This document shows positions 28,349 through 36,912 of a DNA stretch of 64,000 nt, one piece after another; the stretch's first letter is position 1, and each line of letters starts with the position of its first letter. The DNA is from Paraburkholderia edwinii. Its GTDB lineage: Bacteria > Pseudomonadota > Gammaproteobacteria > Burkholderiales > Burkholderiaceae. The stretch is taken from positions 434,001 to 498,000 of the forward strand of contig NZ_CP080095.1 of assembly GCF_019428685.1 (NCBI RefSeq), read 5' to 3'. A program made the position numbers and the translations under genes. The notes below the pieces were generated by a model. That model was not told the DNA's origin and did no database searches. It saw only the letters and a program-made list of their open reading frames with translations.

Positions 28349-29902
28349 TTAGTGGCCGCTGTTCTGCGCCAGCGCGCCACTGCTGTTGCTGCCGCCGAAC
28401 AGCGCCGTCAGGTAGCTCTGGTTCGACTGCGCCTGCGCCATCAGCGTGTTGAGCGCGGTGAACTGGTCGTTGTACTGCGACGTCAGGCGCGCGGCGTAAT
28501 CGTCCAGATCGTCCTGCTGTTTCGAGAGTGCGGTGATATCCGCGGTGAGCGCGTCCGTGCGCGACGAGATAATACCTTTATCTTTCGTGTACGTGTCCAC
28601 CAGCGCATTCAGCTGCGTCGCGATACCGTTCGTATCGTTGAACAGCGCGCCGATCAGCGCCGGATTGCTCGAGATCACGCTGTCGAGCGTCGGGAGGTTC
28701 GGGTCGGCGTCGATTTGCAGTTCCGCGAACGGCAGGCCGCCCGTGTTTTGCTGGAACGAAATGCCGAGCGCGGCGAGTGTGCCCTGCAAGCCGCCGCTCG
28801 ACACCTTGCCGCCGACGATGCCGCCGAGCGCCGCGCCGATCTGGTTGATCATTTCGTCGCCGAGCAGCTGGCCGCCGCTGCCCTGTACGCCCGCCGTGCC
28901 CGGCGCGGCAAGCGTGTTCAGCTGGTCGATCACGGCGTTGTAGGCCGAGACGAACGCGGACACGTCGCCTTCTACCGAGCTGTCGTCCGACGCGACCGTG
29001 AGCGTTTGCGCGTCGAGCGTCTTCGGGTTGTTGGGGTCGAGCGTCAGCGTGACGCCGGGAATCGAGCCGGTAATCGTGTTCGTCGAGCTCGTGACGAGCG
29101 TGTTGTTGACGGTGAGCTGCGCATCCTGGGCGGCCGTATTCTGCGACCAGCCGTTGACCGTATCGATGGTCGACGGGGCGCCGGCCGCGCCGGCGGTCGT
29201 GCTCACCGCGAGTTGCGACAGCGGGCCGCTGGTGGCGCTCGACGTGACATCGATCGTTTTCGATCCGCCGGTGGTCGTGGACTGCAGCGTGATCGACTGG
29301 CCGTTCGCGCCCGTGATGACGGTCGCCTTGACGCCGGGGTTGTCGGATGCCGAGTTGATCGCGTCCGCGATCTGCTGCAGGCTGTCGTTCGACGAGTCGA
29401 CGTTGACCTGGAACGACTTCGTGCCGGAGTCGCCGCCAAGCGAGATGGTCAGTGTGCCGGTGCCCATTGCGGCCGCGTCGGTGCTCGAGAACAGGCCGGA
29501 CGTAATCGACTGTGCTTGCGCGACCTGCTTGACATCGATCTGATAGCTGGCCTCCGCGGCGCCATCGCCGGCTTTCGCCGTGATCCCTTCGCCGCTCAGT
29601 TTCGCGGAGAACGACGCAAGGGCGTTGCCGTTCAGAAACGGCGCCATCGCCGACTGCAGGCCGGACATGGCGGCGGACAGCGTCGCGAGTCCGGTGATTT
29701 CGGTCTGGTCGCTCTTGCCCTGCGCGAGAATCGCCGCTGCCGGACCCGCGGTTTTCGCCTTCACCAGCGCTGACACGAGCGAATTGACGTCCAGTGACGA
29801 GTTGCCGGTCGAGCCGCTGATCAGCGACTGGGCAGCGGCCTGAACGGCTGCGGCTGCGGCGGCTGCGGCGGCGGCTGCCGTGGAGTTAACGGGTGAACTC
29901 AT
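28349..29902 (-). CDS. fliD: Flagellar hook-associated protein 2 (filament cap)
   Basis: A 517-residue cap protein that sits on the growing filament tip and folds exported flagellin. The N-terminal FliD domain (SSLDVNSLVSALVKAKT) and the C-terminal domain (GIISSRTDALTADITALSKQ, YNDQFTALNTLMAQAQSNQSYL) are both present. The extreme N-terminus has an unusual run of Ala residues encoded by mixed GCN codons. It precedes fliT on the same strand and lies downstream of fliC. No sigma-28 promoter could be read confidently in the 312 bases upstream. Confidence 0.93.
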   Translation of the reverse strand: MSSPVNSTAAAAAAAAAAAVQAAAQSLISGSTGNSSLDVNSLVSALVKAKTAGPAAAILAQGKSDQTEITGLATLSAAMSGLQSAMAPFLNGNALASFSAKLSGEGITAKAGDGAAEASYQIDVKQVAQAQSITSGLFSSTDAAAMGTGTLTISLGGDSGTKSFQVNVDSSNDSLQQIADAINSASDNPGVKATVITGANGQSITLQSTTTGGSKTIDVTSSATSGPLSQLAVSTTAGAAGAPSTIDTVNGWSQNTAAQDAQLTVNNTLVTSSTNTITGSIPGVTLTLDPNNPKTLDAQTLTVASDDSSVEGDVSAFVSAYNAVIDQLNTLAAPGTAGVQGSGGQLLGDEMINQIGAALGGIVGGKVSSGGLQGTLAALGISFQQNTGGLPFAELQIDADPNLPTLDSVISSNPALIGALFNDTNGIATQLNALVDTYTKDKGIISSRTDALTADITALSKQQDDLDDYAARLTSQYNDQFTALNTLMAQAQSNQSYLTALFGGSNSSGALAQNSGH

Positions 29903-30214
29903 CTGAGAGGCTCCATGCGGCCCCGCTGGGCCAGGCTAATGTGCAACGATCCGGGTTTGCGACGCGGCTTGCGTCGGGCTACTGCTTCGTTCGGTTGTTC
30001 TTTGCTTCGTCAGTATTGCAATGGCTTGACGGTCTGTTTGCGCAATCATTGCGCTCGCTTTCATACCGCCGGTATTCGAAACGGGGCTTTGCCCCCTCAA
30101 GACGCGCCCGCGGATGAGCCGTACTGCATGAACTGCCGGCTCACCCGCGTGCGTCACTGCTTGCTGCTCACTACAGACTACTTTCTACTGCCTTCAATTC
30201 GCTGGAGGCGAATC
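29903..30214. other. fliD-fliC intergenic region with hairpins
   Basis: No gene. It holds a 13-pair stem at 30109-30149 (cgcggatgagccg / cggctcacccgcg, one wobble), a small ggggc-ttt-gcccc hairpin at 30083-30095 followed on the minus strand by GTTT, and a short palindrome at about 30063-30076. These could end the fliC transcript on the minus strand, though no long T-run follows. The fliD promoter should also be here. Confidence 0.55.
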
Positions 30215-31651
30215 TTACTGCAGAAGCTTCAGCACTTGCTGCGGCTGCGAGTTCGCTTGCGCGAGCACCGAGATACCGGCTTGTTGCAGCACTTGCGCCT
30301 TGCTCAGGTTCGCCGTTTCCTGCGCGAAGTCAGCGTCCGTGATTTGCGACTGGGCGCTTGCGAGGTCGGTCGACTCGTTCTGCTGCGATTGCGCAATCGC
30401 GCCGAAGCGGTTTTGTGCCGCGCCGAGCGATGCCTGGATGTTGGCGATTGCGGCGAGCGCGTTGTCGATCGAGTTCAGCGCGTTGTTCGCACCTTCCGTC
30501 GAGCTGATGTCGATCTGCGATACCGACGTCGGCACGTTCAGCGTGTTGATATCCGCGAGTTCGGAACCCGCCGGCTGCGTGCCGGCCGCGGACGAACCGA
30601 TCGTGCTGGTCGGCACCGTGGCGAACGAGACACCGCCCGTCGTGGAGAACAGGCCTGCCTGTGCGCTCGACGAGAGCGCCTTGCCGTGCTGGTCGACAAA
30701 CTTCAAACCACCCTTGCCGTCCGACTCGACCGAGACCGACGTGATCGTGTTCGTGTCGCCAGTCGGCGCGTCCTTACCCGTTGACGCATCGACGTTGATG
30801 CCCGAGATCACGCCGTAGACCGTGCCGTCGGTTGCCGCGGCGGAACCGGCGCCATACGCAGTCGCGATCGCCGTGATTTCGGCTGCCGGCTGGAGCGCGC
30901 TGGTGCTGGAGAGCTTCAGCGACGAGACGCCGTTGGTCGTCGTCGTCGTGAACAGGGCCGCCGATGCGGTCGACGAGATTGCGTTGCCGTTCTGGTCGCT
31001 GAACGTGAAGCCGCCGTTGCCGTCCGAGACGATGTTGACCGACGTGATCGTGCCCGCGCCCGACGTTTCCGCGCCGTTTGCGTCGAGGTTCAGGTTCGTG
31101 ATTGTGCCGAGGACGTTGCCCTTCTGCACGAAGCCGCCGCCGAGCGATGCCGCCGAAACGCCCTGGCTCAGATCGAGCGAAACCGTCTGGCCGACGTTCG
31201 CGCCGACTTGCACCTGGATCACGCCAGCGCCGCCGTCCAGCAGGCCGATGCCGTTGAACTGCGTTTGCGAAGCGATACGGTTCACTTCAGCGATCTGCTG
31301 CGTGACTTCCTGCTGCAGTGCTTGCTGGTTAGCCGTCGTCAGCGTGCCGCCTGCTGCTTCACCAGCCAGCGAACGGATACGCTGCAGGCTTGCCGTGATC
31401 TGCGCGAGGCCCGTGCTGGCCGTTTGCACCAGCGACACGCCGTTGTTCGCGTTCGACACGCCCTGGTTCAGGCCGTTGATCTGCGTTTGGAGCGAGGTGG
31501 AGATGGCGAGGCCAGCTGCGTCGTCGGCCGCGCTGTTGATACGCTTACCCGACGACAGGCGCGTGATGGCTTGGGACAGGGCGCTGCCGGAACCGTTCAG
31601 GTTTTCCTGAGCGACCAGCGACGGAATATTGCTGTTAATAGAAAGAGACAT
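30215..31651 (-). CDS. fliC: Flagellin
   Basis: A 478-residue filament subunit. The N-terminal D0/D1 part starts MSLSINSNIPSLVAQENL and contains LSSGKRINSAADDAAGLAIS. The C-terminal D0 ends VLAQANSQPQQVLKLLQ, as in other flagellins. The central, surface-exposed part (about residues 180-370) is a tandem duplication: TITSVNIVSDGNGGFTF and TITSVSVESDGKGGLKF are two copies of one unit. The start at 31651 has GGAGAA upstream; a longer frame to 31780 has no support. A candidate FliA promoter lies at 31742-31768. The Ser/Thr-rich centre is a likely glycosylation target for nearby enzymes. Confidence 0.97.
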   Translation of the reverse strand: MSLSINSNIPSLVAQENLNGSGSALSQAITRLSSGKRINSAADDAAGLAISTSLQTQINGLNQGVSNANNGVSLVQTASTGLAQITASLQRIRSLAGEAAGGTLTTANQQALQQEVTQQIAEVNRIASQTQFNGIGLLDGGAGVIQVQVGANVGQTVSLDLSQGVSAASLGGGFVQKGNVLGTITNLNLDANGAETSGAGTITSVNIVSDGNGGFTFSDQNGNAISSTASAALFTTTTTNGVSSLKLSSTSALQPAAEITAIATAYGAGSAAATDGTVYGVISGINVDASTGKDAPTGDTNTITSVSVESDGKGGLKFVDQHGKALSSSAQAGLFSTTGGVSFATVPTSTIGSSAAGTQPAGSELADINTLNVPTSVSQIDISSTEGANNALNSIDNALAAIANIQASLGAAQNRFGAIAQSQQNESTDLASAQSQITDADFAQETANLSKAQVLQQAGISVLAQANSQPQQVLKLLQ

Positions 31652-32386
31652 GTGGTTCTCCGTAGAGGCGTTAGTCTTTGAAACATGGCAACGTTGAGAT
31701 CGGCGGAAGCACTCGTTCATTGCTGGCCGCCTCAGTGAAGGTTGACGGCGTTGAGAAAAAAAACTTGAGGGAGCGAACAAGATTGCTGGTGTTTATTGGA
31801 GAACCGCGCCAGCTAAGGCTTTCCGGGCCCTTTTTGCGCGCCGGGCCGAAAATCTTTGCGATTCAGGTGCTTGGAATCGGGCGCCAGGGTTGTAAGAATT
31901 TGTTAATGGCGGAGTTCGCGCCGGTCAAAAAAATAACGGCGCTGCAGCTTGAATGTGGCTCTGCCTGGGCCATCGTCGCGTGAGATAGCGTGGGGTCCTT
32001 GCGATTCCGGTCTTGATGATGCACATCGCATCGGTGAGTGCATCGGTTTCGGCGCGGACGGCTTCCCGGGTCCGAAAACAGGTCCGCAAGTCGTTGAACG
32101 GGTGGAAAAATGGCTGGTTCAACGTCCGAAATCCTGATAAGATCGCGGATTGGATTGAGATCGTCCTCTGGGCGATGGTGAGTTTTCCGCTTACGGTGAC
32201 TTCCCACCTCTTTTCCGGCCTCCGGGCCGCTTCGCAAGCTGTTTGTCCCGCTCCGGCCCGTGTGGCTGCGAATTCAGCGGGACATCCCACCGGAGCGCCG
32301 GCGCGTGAGGATAACAACGAAGGTCGCGGCGCAGCCGCCTTACCTCACGCTGTTGAAACCGTATCAATGATCGAGTTAGGAACTCC
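31652..32386. other. fliC-rpsU divergent intergenic region
   Basis: 735 bases without a credible gene. It contains the fliC sigma-28 promoter (31742-31768) and about 90 bases of fliC leader. The rest should hold the rpsU promoter. The only structure I see is a weak inverted repeat gttgaac / gttcaac at 32093-32123. The ribosome site TTAGGAACTCC precedes rpsU. The GC content is lower than in the genes around 31700-31960. Confidence 0.5.
31742..31768 (-). promoter_or_regulatory. Candidate FliA (sigma-28) promoter of fliC
   Basis: Read on the minus strand: TCAAGTTT, 11 bases, then GCCGTCAA. Against the enterobacterial consensus TAAAGTTT-N11-GCCGATAA it matches 7 of 8 and 6 of 8 positions. It lies about 90 bases upstream of the fliC start, as expected for a late flagellar gene. 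Confidence 0.75.
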
Positions 32387-32599
32387 ATGACGACCATTTT
32401 TTTGAAGGAAAACGAGCCGTTTGAAGTGGCGATCCGCCGCTTCCGCCGCGCAATCGAAAAGAACGGCCTGATCGCCGAACTGCGCGAGCGTCAGTCGTAC
32501 GAAAAGCCGACGGCCGTGCGTAAGCGCAAGAAGGCAGCTGCGGTCAAGCGCCTGCACAAGCGCCTGCGCAGCCAGATGCTGCCGAAGAAGCTCCACTAA
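32387..32599 (+). CDS. rpsU: 30S ribosomal protein S21
   Basis: A 70-residue basic ribosomal protein. It begins [20 protein letters not shown] and ends in the basic tail [18 protein letters not shown]21 binds the 30S platform near the anti-Shine-Dalgarno end of 16S rRNA and affects initiation. In this group rpsU often exists in more than one copy, so this may be a paralogue. Ribosome site AGGA lies 7 bases upstream. It is transcribed alone and ends at a strong terminator that reaches into the convergent tag gene. Confidence 0.96.
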   Translation: MTTIFLKENEPFEVAIRRFRRAIEKNGLIAELRERQSYEKPTAVRKRKKAAAVKRLHKRLRSQMLPKKLH

Positions 32600-32677
32600 G
32601 AAGTGGCGGCTTAACCGCGCGGTAGACCTACCTGGTCACCAACCTGACCATCGGGCGCGCGCGGGGCTCAGATTCAG

Positions 32678-32710
32678 AAGCGGGGTGAACTTCGGTTCAC
32701 TCCGCTTTTT
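32678..32710 (+). terminator. rpsU terminator overlapping the 3' end of tag
   Basis: Thirteen-pair stem aagcggggtgaac / gttcactccgctt (one G-T) closed by a stable ttcg tetraloop and followed by TTTTTC. The tag stop codon lies inside the hairpin (32697-32699), so the same DNA encodes the tag C-terminus and the rpsU terminator. Read on the minus strand, GCTTCTGAATC follows, so it is a weaker signal for tag. Confidence 0.9.
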
Positions 32711-33332
32711 CTTTGTCTGTCTCTTTTGCCGCTTTGCGGCCGCGGCTCTTCTTGCCGAGCGCCGCGCATTTCGCGTGAAATTCGCAGTCCGCCTGATGGT
32801 CGTTGACCATGCCGACCGCCTGCATGAACGCATAACAGATCGTCGTGCCGACGAATTTGCAGCCGTACGCTTTGAGGCCCTTGCTGAGCGCGTCAGAGAC
32901 TTCCGTCGACGCAGGCGCGTGCTGGTAGGACTTCCACGCATTCTGTATCGGCGTTTCGTCGACGAACGACCAGATGAAGTTCGCGAGCGACCCATGTTCG
33001 TCGCGAATCTGCTGAACCGCGCGCGCGTTGGCCACGGCCGATTCGAGCTTGCCGCGATTGCGGACAATCGACGCGTCGAGCATCAGCGTATCGATCCGCT
33101 TCGGCGTGAAGCGGGCGACCGTATCGATATCGAAGTCCTTGAACGCGCGGCGGTAGCCCTCGCGCTTGTTCAGAATGGTCGACCACGACAAGCCGGCCTG
33201 CGCGCCCTCGAGCACCAGCATCTCGAACAGATGGCGATCGTCGCGGGACGGGACACCCCACTCGTTGTCGTGATAGTGTGCGAGTGCTTCGCTTGTTGCC
33301 CAGGTGCAGCGTGCGATCTCGCGCTGTGTCAT
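32697..33332 (-). CDS. tag: DNA-3-methyladenine glycosylase I
   Basis: A 211-residue base-excision enzyme that removes 3-methyladenine from alkylated DNA. Signature residues: RCTWATSEALAHYHDNEWGV at the N-terminus, where Cys and His are zinc ligands, and HQADCEFHAKC at the C-terminus with the remaining His and Cys ligands. The region FEMLVLEGAQAGLSWSTIL is the family's helix-hairpin part. The start at 33332 has GGAG seven bases upstream. The C-terminal tail is Lys-rich (KKSRGRKAAKETDKEKAE). It converges on rpsU. Confidence 0.93.
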   Translation of the reverse strand: MTQREIARCTWATSEALAHYHDNEWGVPSRDDRHLFEMLVLEGAQAGLSWSTILNKREGYRRAFKDFDIDTVARFTPKRIDTLMLDASIVRNRGKLESAVANARAVQQIRDEHGSLANFIWSFVDETPIQNAWKSYQHAPASTEVSDALSKGLKAYGCKFVGTTICYAFMQAVGMVNDHQADCEFHAKCAALGKKSRGRKAAKETDKEKAE

Positions 33333-33557
33333 GTTGCGGCTCCGGCGTGGTGAATGTGTCGAATGGGTGAAGAAAGGCTTTGCAAGCATAGCCGATCGAC
33401 ATCGGTTCGCAAGCTGGCCATCCGGCCAATAGTCGATCGGCAGATGGCGGATTGGCCAATTGCCCGATCGCCCGATCTCACTGGCGCGTTGCGGCGCGGT
33501 TGCGCGATGGCGGCGTCCGGTTCGGGCCACCGCATGACTCTCAACAAACTTTATCCG
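33333..33557. other. tag / BadF-kinase intergenic region with a repeated cgatcg motif
   Basis: No gene. The stretch 33380-33480 repeats the sequence cgatcg and holds an inverted repeat ggccaat (33424-33430) / attggcc (33451-33457). It is the divergent promoter area of tag and the kinase gene; no clear -35/-10 pair was assigned. Confidence 0.4.
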
Positions 33558-34448
33558 ATGGATACGCACTTCTATCTGATTGGCGTCGATGGTGGCGGCA
33601 CGGGCACGCGCGTCGTGCTCGGCGATGCGCAAGGGCGCGAACTCGCCATCGCGACGAGCGGCCCGTCGGGCCTCGCGCTCGGCGTCGAGCGCGCGTGGCA
33701 GTCGATCGAAGCGGCCAGCGCCGATGCGTTTGCGCGCGCCGGTCTCGCGCTCGACTGGTCGCGTTGCGTGGTCGGTTGCGGGCTCGCCGGCGTGAACAAT
33801 CGCGACTGGCTCGCCGCGTTTCGCGAGCGGGCGCCGGCGGTGGCCGGTCTTGCCGTCGAAAGCGATGCCTATACGACCTTGCTCGGCGCGCATGGCGGCG
33901 CGCCCGGTGTCGTCGTCGCGATCGGCACCGGCAGCATTGCGGCCGCGCTCGATGAATCGGGTGTCTGCCGGATTGCAGGCGGTTACGGCTATCCGACCGC
34001 GGACGAAGCCGGCGGCGCATGGTTCGGGCTGCGCATCATTGTGCATGCGCAGCGCGCGCTGGATGGCCGCGCGCCGCTCGACGATCTCGCGCGCGCGTTG
34101 CTCGAGAAGGTCGGCGCGGAGGACCGTGACAGCCTCGTGGTCTGGCTCTGTGCCGCGAATACCACGGCCTATGCGAGCCTCGCGCCGGTGGTGCTCGCGC
34201 ATCGCGATCATCCGGTGGCGGCACGCTTGCTTGCCGAAGCCGGTCAGCAGATCGAACAGCTGGCGGATGCGCTCGATCCCGGTCACGGGTTGCCGGTCGC
34301 GCTGTGCGGCGGGTTGTCCGTGCCGCTGCGCGAGTTTGTGCCCGCGGGCTTGCAGGCGCGTCTACGCGCGCCGCTCTCGGACTCGGCGCACGGCGCGCTG
34401 CAGCTCGCGCAACGCGAAGCGGCGAAAGTATTCTCCGCGGGAGCATGA
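33558..34448 (+). CDS. BadF/BcrA-type sugar kinase, probably N-acetylglucosamine kinase
   Basis: A 296-residue ATP-dependent kinase with the ASKHA fold. The N-terminal phosphate-1 motif is FYLIGVDGGGTGTRVVLGD, the middle has VVVAIGTGSIAAALDE and GGYGYPTADEAGGAWFG, and the C-terminal adenosine loop is ALCGGLSVPLREF. GYPxxDEGSGxxxG-type motifs occur in GlcNAc and glucosamine kinases of this family. The start is uncertain between ATG 33534 and ATG 33558; neither has a clear ribosome site, and the shorter form starts right at the fold. Together with the following HAD enzyme it may act in amino-sugar handling. Confidence 0.78.
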   Translation: MDTHFYLIGVDGGGTGTRVVLGDAQGRELAIATSGPSGLALGVERAWQSIEAASADAFARAGLALDWSRCVVGCGLAGVNNRDWLAAFRERAPAVAGLAVESDAYTTLLGAHGGAPGVVVAIGTGSIAAALDESGVCRIAGGYGYPTADEAGGAWFGLRIIVHAQRALDGRAPLDDLARALLEKVGAEDRDSLVVWLCAANTTAYASLAPVVLAHRDHPVAARLLAEAGQQIEQLADALDPGHGLPVALCGGLSVPLREFVPAGLQARLRAPLSDSAHGALQLAQREAAKVFSAGA

Positions 34449-34505
34449 CCGCAGGGCGGGCGACGATAAAATACGAACTCCGAAAGTCGTTCGCCGCCCA
34501 CCTCT

Positions 34506-35327
34506 ATGTATAGCGTCATCGCCACCGATCTCGACGGCACACTGCTCAACGCCAACCATCAGGTCGACCCGTTCACGGTCTCGACCGTGCGCAGTCTCGA
34601 GGCGCAAGGGCTGCATTTCATCATCGCGACCGGGCGGCATTATTCCGATGTGGCCGGCATTCGCGATGTACTCGGCATTCATCCGTATCTGGTCACGTCG
34701 AACGGGGCGCGCATTCACGCACCCGACGGCGCGATGATTCACGCGCAGAACCTGATGCCGGCCACGGTCAAGCGTCTGGTGCAGCCGGACATCACCGGCG
34801 CGCACGGGCGCGTGATCGCGAATCTGTTTGCGGACCATCAATGGTTTATCGATCGCGATGCGCCGCATCTGCTGCGCTATCACCAGGACTCGGGCTTCGC
34901 GTATGAAGTCGTTGATCTGAACGCGCACGACGGCCGCGATATCGCGAAGGTGCTGTATATCGGCGAGCCCGACGATCTCGCCGCGGTGTCGGCCAATCTC
35001 GAACGCGAGTTCGGCGCGTCGCTATACGTCACGTATTCGATGCCGGATTGTCTCGAGGTCATGGCGCCGAATGTGTCGAAGGGACGCGCGCTGCGTGTCG
35101 TGCTGAACCGCCTCGATATCGATGCCGCGCGCTGCGTTGCATTCGGCGACAACATGAACGACATCGATCTGCTCGAAACAGCGGGCCATCCGTTCATGAT
35201 GAATAACGCGAACCCCGATCTGATCGCGAGACTGCCGGCGGTGCTGCGCATTGGCAACAACTTCGAGGCGGGCGTTGCTCACCACTTGCGCAGGCTGTTC
35301 GAGCTGCCTGACGAAGTGATGCCGTGA
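34506..35327 (+). CDS. Cof-type HAD-superfamily sugar phosphatase
   Basis: A 273-residue HAD phosphatase of subclass IIB. Motif I is ATDLDGTLL at residues 6-14 (nucleophile Asp), motif II lies in IIATGRHY, and motif IV is AFGDNMNDIDLLE near residue 215. Such Cof proteins dephosphorylate sugar phosphates, PLP or thiamine phosphates. It follows the kinase gene by 57 bases on the same strand, so they may form one operon acting on sugar phosphates. Substrate unknown. Confidence 0.9.
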   Translation: MYSVIATDLDGTLLNANHQVDPFTVSTVRSLEAQGLHFIIATGRHYSDVAGIRDVLGIHPYLVTSNGARIHAPDGAMIHAQNLMPATVKRLVQPDITGAHGRVIANLFADHQWFIDRDAPHLLRYHQDSGFAYEVVDLNAHDGRDIAKVLYIGEPDDLAAVSANLEREFGASLYVTYSMPDCLEVMAPNVSKGRALRVVLNRLDIDAARCVAFGDNMNDIDLLETAGHPFMMNNANPDLIARLPAVLRIGNNFEAGVAHHLRRLFELPDEVMP

Positions 35328-35386
35328 AGCACGGCCTTTCGTGATGCCTGCCGAAGCCGTGATTTAACGGCATCGAAGAAGAAAGC

Positions 35387-35409
35387 GCGGGCGCAGTATT
35401 TGCGCCCGC
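35387..35409. terminator. Hairpin terminator between HAD phosphatase and small secreted protein genes
   Basis: Perfect 9-pair stem gcgggcgca / tgcgcccgc with a gtatt loop. The convergent genes on both sides would share it. Read on the minus strand it is followed by a T-rich GCTTTCTTCTTC stretch. Confidence 0.8.
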
Positions 35410-35521
35410 AATGGCTTGTTGGTCAGTTATGCAATCAGCCACGCCGTTAGCCGATCATGCATCGGCGGCGGTGCATTGATCCGCGCCCGCCACCGCCGCG
35501 ACGCCTTTACCGGTTACCTTG

Positions 35522-35815
35522 CTAGTCGCGCCAGTTACCCCACGTACGGCCGTGATCCCAACTGCGGTGATTCCGGTCGCGGTATTCCCAGCGATGATCA
35601 TCGCCGCGGTTCCAGTCGCGGCGATCCCGATCCCAGCCATGGTTCCAGTGCTGGTAGTAGACCGGCCGCGGCGCCGCATACACGGGCGCCGGCTGCACGT
35701 ATGCCGGCGTGCCCAGCGAAATCCCGATGCCGACGTTGCTATGCGCCTGCGCGACCCCGCATGCGCCGGCCGCGAGGCCCGCTGCGATAAGCAGATGAGT
35801 GACGATGCGCTTCAT
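35522..35815 (-). CDS. Small secreted protein rich in Trp, His, Arg and Asp
   Basis: A 97-residue exported protein. The signal peptide is MKRIVTHLLIAAGLAAGACG followed by VAQAHS (cleavage expected after AQA; an alternative lipobox is not convincing). The mature part has a Pro/Tyr segment (AYVQPAPVYAAPRPVYY) and then a W/R/D/H-rich tail with repeated HxW and WxRD-like units (HGWDRDRRDWNRG, DHRWEYRDRNHRSWDHG). This composition is common in small periplasmic proteins of Burkholderia; the function is unknown. The start at 35815 has a strong AGGAGGAA site. Confidence 0.72.
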   Translation of the reverse strand: MKRIVTHLLIAAGLAAGACGVAQAHSNVGIGISLGTPAYVQPAPVYAAPRPVYYQHWNHGWDRDRRDWNRGDDHRWEYRDRNHRSWDHGRTWGNWRD

Positions 35816-36553
35816 GTGGATTCCTCCTGTGTCAGGCAGCGAAGTTGCCCCATGCAACCCAGCTGACCGAACGCGACATCTCTGTCGCACAGATTCAATC
35901 TACGCATTCCACCCGCAGCGTACTGAGACAGGATGTTACGGAGTGCAAGCCTGGGTTTGTCGTCCCGCGTGTGTGCATAGCGAGCACGCGGCTGCAAAAC
36001 CGTATGCCCGGCGGGGCTCGCAGGTCTTTCGGGCGCACGGGCAAGGCAATTCACCACATCTGCCGTAAGCCAGCCTTACATCTGTGCCGCGCGATTAATC
36101 ATCGAGGCTTCAAGTCTGAATAGCTGCGATGCGATGCGCGAGCGGAGCCCGAACGGGGCAACGAGTCTCGCTCGCTTCGTCCAATACAAAGCCGCGCCGC
36201 AAATCGCGAGACGATTTGCATGACGAAGCGCCGCCCAACCAAACGCACGACGAAGCGCACAACGCAAATCACAGACAAACGGTTGGTCGACATGTCCTAA
36301 CAGGACACACGAATTTGCCGATATATTCGGATTGGAGCGTATTCGAACAGACGTATTCGGAATGAGGATGTCAACTTTTGTTAATTCCGCACTCCGGGAG
36401 CCCATATTCTTCGTAAAATTTGCAGCTCGTTTAATCGTTTCTTTCGTAAAAATTATCAGAGGATTTCGCGTAAAATGATAATGGTCCGTTGCGGACTTTA
36501 TTAAACAACGCTAATCTCCGAACCGACGGGGTTGAACAAAAAGGGAGGCCGAA
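35816..36553. other. Long low-GC intergenic region upstream of the H-NS-type gene
   Basis: 738 bases with no credible gene. GC falls sharply from about 36280 to 36540, the kind of AT-rich DNA that H-NS proteins bind, so autoregulation is possible. Structures seen: hairpin gcaaatcg / cgatttgc at 36199-36219; palindrome tgtcct-aac-aggaca at 36293-36307; the motif tattcg three times between about 36323 and 36361; hairpin gtccg-ttg-cggac at 36484-36496. A possible -10 (GATAAT, 36477-36482) lies about 70 bases upstream of the gene, without a good -35. Confidence 0.55.
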
Positions 36554-36856
36554 ATGTCGCAATATGCTGATCTGAAGAGCCAGATTGCCAAGCTGCAAGC
36601 TCAGGCGGAGGAAGCCCGCCGTATCGAAGTCGGCAATGTGATTGCAGAGATTCAACGTCAGATTGCCGAGTACGGTCTGACGCCGCAAGACCTGGGCTTT
36701 GCTGCCGCCGCGCGGCGCGGGCGTCCGCCGAAGAAGGCACCGCTCCCGCCGAAATACCGCGATCCGAAATCCGGCAGCACGTGGAGTGGGCGCGGCAAGC
36801 CGCCGAAATGGATTGCCGGCAAGAGCCGTGACCGCTTCCTGATCGGCCAGGCGTAA
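36554..36856 (+). CDS. H-NS-family histone-like nucleoid protein
   Basis: A 100-residue nucleoid protein. The N-terminal half (MSQYADLKSQIAKLQAQAEE) is a coiled-coil dimerisation region. The C-terminal DNA-binding part holds GRPPKKAPLPPKYRDP and the core TWSGRGKPPKWI, equivalent to the TWTGQGR-type AT-hook-like loop of enterobacterial H-NS, in the short betaproteobacterial form (Bv3F/BpH3 type). Such proteins silence AT-rich, often horizontally acquired DNA. The start has GGGAGG upstream. It is monocistronic, with a structured 3' region. Confidence 0.93.
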   Translation: MSQYADLKSQIAKLQAQAEEARRIEVGNVIAEIQRQIAEYGLTPQDLGFAAAARRGRPPKKAPLPPKYRDPKSGSTWSGRGKPPKWIAGKSRDRFLIGQA

Positions 36857-36861
36857 TCGAA

Positions 36862-36912
36862 GTGTATGGATATTGCGTAACCGTTCATGGTCTGATCCAT
36901 ACACGGTTACGC
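36862..36912. repeat. Interleaved inverted repeats (mutually exclusive hairpins)
   Basis: The 3' arm atccatacac (36895-36904) pairs perfectly with gtgtatggat (36862-36871). The partly overlapping arm acggttacgc (36903-36912) pairs perfectly with gcgtaaccgt (36875-36884). The pairings cross, so both full stems cannot form together. The second is extended by four more pairs to an imperfect 38-base hairpin. No T-run follows. Confidence 0.7.

Noticed and set aside
29965..30060. Possible FliA promoter for fliD
   Set aside because: A -10-like ACCGTCAA exists on the minus strand but no -35 fits at 11 or 12 bases.
33366..33393. Possible FliA promoter before the BadF-type kinase
   Set aside because: GAAAGGCT-N11-GCCGATCG matches only partly, and the gene has no flagellar link, so chance is likely in a region full of cgatcg repeats.
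36862..36912. Classical H-type pseudoknot after the H-NS-type gene
   Set aside because: Although the arms are interleaved, the third loop would be zero bases long and could not span a 10-pair stem. Alternative hairpins are more likely.
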